From Levilactobacillus lanxiensis (GTDB lineage Bacteria > Bacillota > Bacilli > Lactobacillales > Lactobacillaceae), in the NCBI RefSeq assembly GCF_016861655.1, contig NZ_BOLN01000004.1, positions 1-64,000 of the forward strand: 64,000 nt of DNA, read 5' to 3'. The notes below the pieces were generated by a model. It did not search any database. It was not told where the DNA came from and saw only the letters and a program-made list of their open reading frames with translations. The translations under genes and the position numbers were made by a program. Positions 60,107 to 64,000 of the stretch are shown here, piece after piece (position 1 is the stretch's first letter; every line of letters begins with the position of its first letter).

Positions 60107-60507
60107 GTGTGATTAGTGACCTATATGAAGCTTTGAGTATATTTGGCGTCCCAATTCGCGTTCACCCTATGTTAAATGTTATGGATGGCGGGAGAATCAA
60201 CGCTATGAATGAGGTAGTTCCATTCACTAAGGCTGATTTGGACGGGGATGTCGATGCTGAATCACTGGTGGATCCAGTAGTGCCACAGTCATCTAACATT
60301 ACTGCTAACTTGTCTGAGTCGTTATCTGGCGGTGGGAATACCGTACCACGCCGATACGCTTGGTACTCAGAGAATAAGTATCGTGTAGGAACCTTGGTGG
60401 AGTGCCTGGACCATGTTTTTCAAATTGACCAGCTAGCCGACTATGACAATGTAGCCGGTATTTTTGTGTACTACCTTAAAGGGGATGACGCGCTTGAGTC
60501 CATTTGA
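60103..60507 (+). CDS. Neck / tail completion protein
   Basis: 134 residues from GTG 60103, overlapping the previous stop. Not clearly recognised; position and size fit a head-tail joining protein. Overlaps the next gene by 14 nt. Confidence 0.65.
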   Translation: MSVISDLYEALSIFGVPIRVHPMLNVMDGGRINAMNEVVPFTKADLDGDVDAESLVDPVVPQSSNITANLSESLSGGGNTVPRRYAWYSENKYRVGTLVECLDHVFQIDQLADYDNVAGIFVYYLKGDDALESI

Positions 60508-60994
60508 TAAGAAAACAGTGAGTTTCGAGGAAACAGTGGGTCCTTTGCTAAAGGTAGTTTCACAAATCACGGATTGCAAGGTTGTTCCTAATGAACAGGT
60601 TGCACAGATTAGCAAGCTACCATTCGTGACCTACTATCCGCTGACCTTTGATGACCCAGTATTCAGTGACGCCACAGCAAACGATGGGCTATTTGAGGCT
60701 GTCATTTCGCTAGACGTGTTTGCTGACACGTTATCAGTGGGGATGCAGAAATGTGGGGACCTTCGCACGTATCTGTTGGATCTATATACGCGTCAGCTGT
60801 TGCGACGCGATGCACGAATCACGGTACGTTCAGCTACCACGCCGCAATCACGATCGGTGACCGATTTACCGTTTAAAGCTGTCCACCATCACGGATTCGA
60901 CCTTACCATCCAGTACCACAGACAGTACACAAGTCCGATTGACACCATCTCAGGTGTCTCGGATATTTCGATTTCAAATAAGGAGGATGAATAA
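60494..60994 (+). CDS. Phage neck terminator-like protein (gp12-like)
   Basis: 166 residues. TTG 60494 is 9 nt after AAAGGGG and is preferred; an ATG at 60485 is too near it. The FVTYYPLTFDDPVF and YLLDLYTRQLLR segments suit a tail terminator. Confidence 0.7.
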   Translation: MSPFDKKTVSFEETVGPLLKVVSQITDCKVVPNEQVAQISKLPFVTYYPLTFDDPVFSDATANDGLFEAVISLDVFADTLSVGMQKCGDLRTYLLDLYTRQLLRRDARITVRSATTPQSRSVTDLPFKAVHHHGFDLTIQYHRQYTSPIDTISGVSDISISNKEDE

Positions 60995-62178
60995 TGGCTA
61001 CTACGCTTTTTAGCACATTGAACCGGATTAGCCCGGCTCACATCTCTAACCAGTACACCACCGCGGCAAAGAACGTTTTTGCTGGTGGCTTGGTTAAGGG
61101 AGACAAGCAAGGTATCAAGGTTTATGACGACCTAGATGCCGTTGCCGAAGATTTTGATATGTACACACCATTCTGGAAGAAGGCGCGGGCATACTTCGCA
61201 GGGAATAGCGAAGCTGCTAGTTTACTGGCTCTGACGTTTGTTCCTGGGGATGTAGCAGCGAGTGATCCAACTAATGTCCAAGCAACGCCGACTGGTGATG
61301 GCGCAAAAGTCACCGCTGATGTGGCTGGCACGACTAGCACCCTTTCAGCAGACGCCATTGGGGCCGTTACAGCTCTGAAGAAGTACTACTATGCAGGACC
61401 GCAGTTCTGGTTTCTGACAGAGTTCGACGAGGACGTCGCACAAGCGATTTCTAACTTTGTCGAACTGCAAAACACAGGTATTTTCTTGCTGTACGCCAAC
61501 GATGCTACGAAGTTGCAGGGGTATACCGATAACAAACGTACAATGAAGCTTACCTTACCAGCAGTTGATGATTCCACTGCAGAAATGCAAGACACCTATA
61601 ATAATGTCCTGGACGCAGCATTTGCTGGTGTTGAGTATGGGCGCAATCCTCACTCGGCTGTGAAGTATGCATTGGGTGGCTTGCCATATACGCAACCACA
61701 AGATCAGTACAACTTCACGCCTGATGACCAGGCGGAGCTTGATAAGTACAACATCGTGACGTACGCCTATGTGCTGGTCAATCCGCAGATTACTAGTTCA
61801 CGTATGTCCGCTGATGATGTTCATATTGACACGATTCTTGGTTGGGACTGGATTCAGAATCAGATCAGTTCTCGAGTTACAAACCTGTTTGTGCAAAACG
61901 CTAAACAAGGCATTCCTTATAACGAGGTTGGGTTCGACTCAATCGCAACCGTTATTCGGGGTGCCTTTATTGACGCCGGCGATTTGGACATTATTGCGCC
62001 AGAGGTTGACGCAACTGGTTCTGAAACCGGGAAACCAGACTATTCCGTAGACTACGCAAAGCCTGGCGAATTGCCTAAGAGTTATGAAACTAAACGCGAG
62101 ATGCGTGGCGTTAAGACCAAGTATCACCCAATGGGAATGGTCGAAGACGTCTACATCGAAAACACAATCGTAATGTAG
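60994..62178 (+). CDS. Tail sheath protein (DUF3383-type)
   Basis: 394 residues; TAATG overlap. Pattern YYYAGPQFWFLTEFD, the middle domain and the C-terminal ...PMGMVEDVYIENTIVM belong to contractile tail sheaths of the DUF3383 group. An insertion ASDPTNVQATPTGDGAKVTAD at about residue 89 repeats the Ig-like motif of capsid and 58804 products. It defines a myovirus. Confidence 0.9.
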   Translation: MATTLFSTLNRISPAHISNQYTTAAKNVFAGGLVKGDKQGIKVYDDLDAVAEDFDMYTPFWKKARAYFAGNSEAASLLALTFVPGDVAASDPTNVQATPTGDGAKVTADVAGTTSTLSADAIGAVTALKKYYYAGPQFWFLTEFDEDVAQAISNFVELQNTGIFLLYANDATKLQGYTDNKRTMKLTLPAVDDSTAEMQDTYNNVLDAAFAGVEYGRNPHSAVKYALGGLPYTQPQDQYNFTPDDQAELDKYNIVTYAYVLVNPQITSSRMSADDVHIDTILGWDWIQNQISSRVTNLFVQNAKQGIPYNEVGFDSIATVIRGAFIDAGDLDIIAPEVDATGSETGKPDYSVDYAKPGELPKSYETKREMRGVKTKYHPMGMVEDVYIENTIVM

Positions 62179-62191
62179 AGGAGGGAAATAA

Positions 62192-62629
62192 ATGGCTGGA
62201 GAAAATTTAGCGGCTTCATTGGAAGATGACGAACCGTTGTTTGATGCCGGGGATGTTGCCATTTACTTGGACGACAAGTTAGTCAAGTACTTCAACGGCA
62301 ACGATATGGCTTCCGTTTCGTGGACGACTGATAACGTGACATTGGAAATTGATGCGCAAGGTGCCGGGACCGCCGTTAAGAATCATGATGGCCGTGGGAC
62401 AATCACGCTTCACTTGAACCGTGCATCCGACACTTGGCAAGACATCATGGGCTTTGGTGCTTCAACGGGGTATCACAAGATTAACATCGTGACACCATAC
62501 GAACACGTTTACGCTGGTAAGGCGCTGTTGACTAAGAACCCTGATATCAACATTGGTGGTACCGCACAAACTGTTGATACTGCATTCTCATGCAACAAAA
62601 TCACTTTGGAAGGCAACAAAGCCGCTTAG
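62192..62629 (+). CDS. Tail tube protein (DUF3277-like)
   Basis: 145 residues from ATG 62192 after GGAGGG. Small beta protein directly after the sheath, with DVAIYLDDKLVKYFNGNDMASV and a STGYHKINIV segment, matching tail tube subunits. Confidence 0.85.
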   Translation: MAGENLAASLEDDEPLFDAGDVAIYLDDKLVKYFNGNDMASVSWTTDNVTLEIDAQGAGTAVKNHDGRGTITLHLNRASDTWQDIMGFGASTGYHKINIVTPYEHVYAGKALLTKNPDINIGGTAQTVDTAFSCNKITLEGNKAA

Positions 62630-62647
62630 GCATAGGAGGATTAATTA

Positions 62648-63172
62648 ATGTCAGAAGAATTGAACGATATTTTAACGGAAGATGATTCAGCCGCTTCAAC
62701 TGGAGCACCAACTAGTGCTCCTAGTAATGTGGGGGATGCCCCCACGGTTAGTGAGCCAGTAGCTCAGACGCCCCAACCAACTCAGGACAAGCCACAAGTA
62801 TTGACTGCGGCGCCAACGGTTATGCGCGATGAATCGGATAAAGTTGCCGTAGATAGTAATTTTAATCTGGTTTACGTATTGAAGAATGGGAAGTCTCTCA
62901 AGCTGTCAGTGATCAAGCCAGACCTGGGTGTCAGCACGCAACTTTCTGACATGCAAGTTCGAATTGAAGAAACGTCTACTGGTGACCGTTACCTAATGGT
63001 TAACAATGCTGGCGTTTATCAAAAGCTTATGACCGACTTCATCCGAGTTATTTTGGTGGATGGTGCTCCTCTGCATACGGTGACATTTGATAGTCTGTCT
63101 AAGATTGGCATGACTAAGAGTGAGCTGGATGACTTGATGAGCATCATCGTCACGTTTTATCTCTCAGAGTAA
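62648..63172 (+). CDS. Tail assembly chaperone, upstream frame
   Basis: 174 residues from ATG 62648 after AGGAGG. Low-complexity Pro/Thr N-terminus and an alpha/beta part. It is followed in the next frame by an open region without a start, as in gpG/gpGT pairs where a frameshift adds a second part. It precedes the tape measure gene. Confidence 0.82.
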   Translation: MSEELNDILTEDDSAASTGAPTSAPSNVGDAPTVSEPVAQTPQPTQDKPQVLTAAPTVMRDESDKVAVDSNFNLVYVLKNGKSLKLSVIKPDLGVSTQLSDMQVRIEETSTGDRYLMVNNAGVYQKLMTDFIRVILVDGAPLHTVTFDSLSKIGMTKSELDDLMSIIVTFYLSE

Positions 63173-63407
63173 TATTTTTTTCAACAAGCGTCAGATCGAA
63201 AAGATTTTCTCTAAGAATCCCGGATTGGCAATGGAATGGTCGGCCTATATTCAAGGAACGGTCAACGTCACCCGTGAGGAAATTCGGGGGATGTCAGGTA
63301 ATGAGCTGAGTATCTTGCAATACGCGACCGAGCAACGTACCAAGGCGAACCGCTACAACCAAGCTGCTGCCATTGCCCTCGCATTTGGAGGGAAGGAGGG
63401 GTCTTAA
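63141..63407 (+). CDS. Tail assembly chaperone, frameshifted extension
   Basis: The frame +1 relative to the upstream gene is open from 63141 to 63407; coding sense begins before its first ATG (63231), with NKRQIEKIFSKNPGLAMEWS, and no ribosome site exists. The overlap 63141-63172 contains TTTT (63155-63158), where a Phe tRNA could slip forward by one, followed by a T7 run after the stop. Confidence 0.65.
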   Translation, partial: ASSSRFISQSNIFFNKRQIEKIFSKNPGLAMEWSAYIQGTVNVTREEIRGMSGNELSILQYATEQRTKANRYNQAAAIALAFGGKEGS

Positions 63408-64000
63408 TTGCCAGATATTGCTGGTGACCGGATATCATACAGAATTGATATCAATGGCCTCTCCCAACTTGATGGGATGAAGCGAACGATTGAACAGATG
63501 GAAAAGCTCGTTCCTGGATTAAATAAATCTGTCAAAAATACGCAACAATCCATTAAGAAAATGAATGACGAAGCTTCACACAGTCGCGTCACAGATAGCT
63601 TGAATCAAGAGAAACGTGGCTTTGATGGACTAACGAGTTCTGTTGGTAGAACCGGTAGTAAGATTGATTGGGCAAACATGAAGACGACCAATCTCACGCG
63701 ATCCATGAAAAAGGCCGGTGGGACTTCTTACTTCAAGAAACAGTCACGTGATTTGGACGCTTTAGGTAACAAGATGCAGTCATTTGGTCGTAAAGCTACT
63801 GTTGCCACGGCTGCTATTGCTGCAGGGGCTGGATTTGCCTTAAAGACGGCAACAGACCTTCAGAATCGATATAAAACAATCACTAACTTGGCTGAAACTG
63901 GTGGTGAAAAGCAGTCCGAGGCAACTAAGAACGTTGCTAAGATGCAGCGGGATGCTACCAAGTATTCAGATACGTACGGCGTTTCCCAGAAGAAGATTGC
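63408..64000 (+). CDS. Tape measure protein (5' part)
   Basis: The frame opens with TTG 63408, after GGAAGGAGGGG, and stays open to the window end (about 197 residues). Helical N-terminus, then SFGRKATVATAAIAAGAGFALK, the usual hydrophobic stretch of tape measure proteins. It sets tail length. Truncated by the window edge, not broken. Confidence 0.9.
   Translation, partial: MPDIAGDRISYRIDINGLSQLDGMKRTIEQMEKLVPGLNKSVKNTQQSIKKMNDEASHSRVTDSLNQEKRGFDGLTSSVGRTGSKIDWANMKTTNLTRSMKKAGGTSYFKKQSRDLDALGNKMQSFGRKATVATAAIAAGAGFALKTATDLQNRYKTITNLAETGGEKQSEATKNVAKMQRDATKYSDTYGVSQKKI

Larger units (their letters stand above)
30170..64000. mobile_element. Prophage with contractile tail (left part, right end outside the window)
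   Basis: Integrase, repressor/antirepressor switch, recombination and replication genes, late regulator, packaging, head, sheath, tube and tape measure genes appear in the standard order of temperate Firmicutes phages. The DUF3383-type sheath marks a myovirus. All structural genes seen are open, so the phage may be functional. Confidence 0.95.

Overview
The window is chromosomal DNA of a Lactobacillaceae bacterium. The evidence is the Lactobacillus-type rRNA/tRNA cluster, three giant LPQT-anchored surface proteins, a DtpT-like peptide transporter and strong AGGAGG ribosome sites. A Levilactobacillus brevis-like host is my best guess, from general resemblance only. Positions 1-30191 are host chromosome; from the tRNA-Leu gene at 30107-30191 to the right edge is a prophage cut by the window end.

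Host part. 1-466: end of a 23S gene, 5S, tRNA-Asn, tRNA-Thr and a terminator. 500-4120: a PTS EIIB-like orphan without its catalytic Cys behind two NagR-type half-sites, the peptide transporter, a metallophosphoesterase, and a tRNA-Tyr/tRNA-Gln pair. 4379-14166: three tandem BspA-type leucine-rich-repeat adhesins with LPQT sorting signals, one holding four 138-bp tandem repeats. 14397-17168: S9 peptidase and proC. 17822-19771: nagA and its GntR/UTRA regulator, with a likely NagR operator inside the nagA promoter. 19856-21044: a GNAT gene converging on and overlapping a TagA-type glycosyltransferase. 21110-23080: an IS605-type element (tnpA and tnpB divergent). 23178-25958: pncB-nadE NAD salvage plus a small hypothetical gene. 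26462-30027: tex, sprT-like and thrB.

Three copies of one structured intergenic repeat family lie at 17191-17393 (+), 17565-17783 (-) and about 26041-26345 (+). I recognise no name for it. The third copy is preceded by an extended -10 promoter and folds into a multi-branched structure closed by a 16-bp perfect helix.

Prophage (about 30.17 kb to beyond 64 kb). Integrase next to attL in tRNA-Leu; a lysogeny/accessory block with a candidate small RNA, a small membrane protein, a soluble-domain-plus-membrane protein that may be a defence or exclusion factor, a second membrane protein, two tandem paralogous mini-genes, ImmA/IrrE peptidase and CI-like repressor; a palindromic operator region; Cro-like protein and antirepressor; accessory genes on both strands; a recombination/replication module (Gam-like, ERF, SSB, replisome organiser, DnaC-like); many small genes; an ArpU-type late regulator; a 1.5-kb non-coding island with two good tRNAs and several broken tRNA-like folds; then terS, an oppositely oriented small tyrosine recombinase with its own promoter, terL, portal, a head morphogenesis protein fused to an ADP-ribosyltransferase-like domain, scaffold, capsid, connectors, tail sheath (so a contractile tail), tube, tail chaperone with a likely frameshift, and the start of the tape measure gene.

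The items most worth a second look are the structured repeat family, the tRNA/ncRNA island, the recombinase with paired core-like sites around the terL-portal-head cassette, the virion ADP-ribosyltransferase fusion, and the accessory block beside the integrase.
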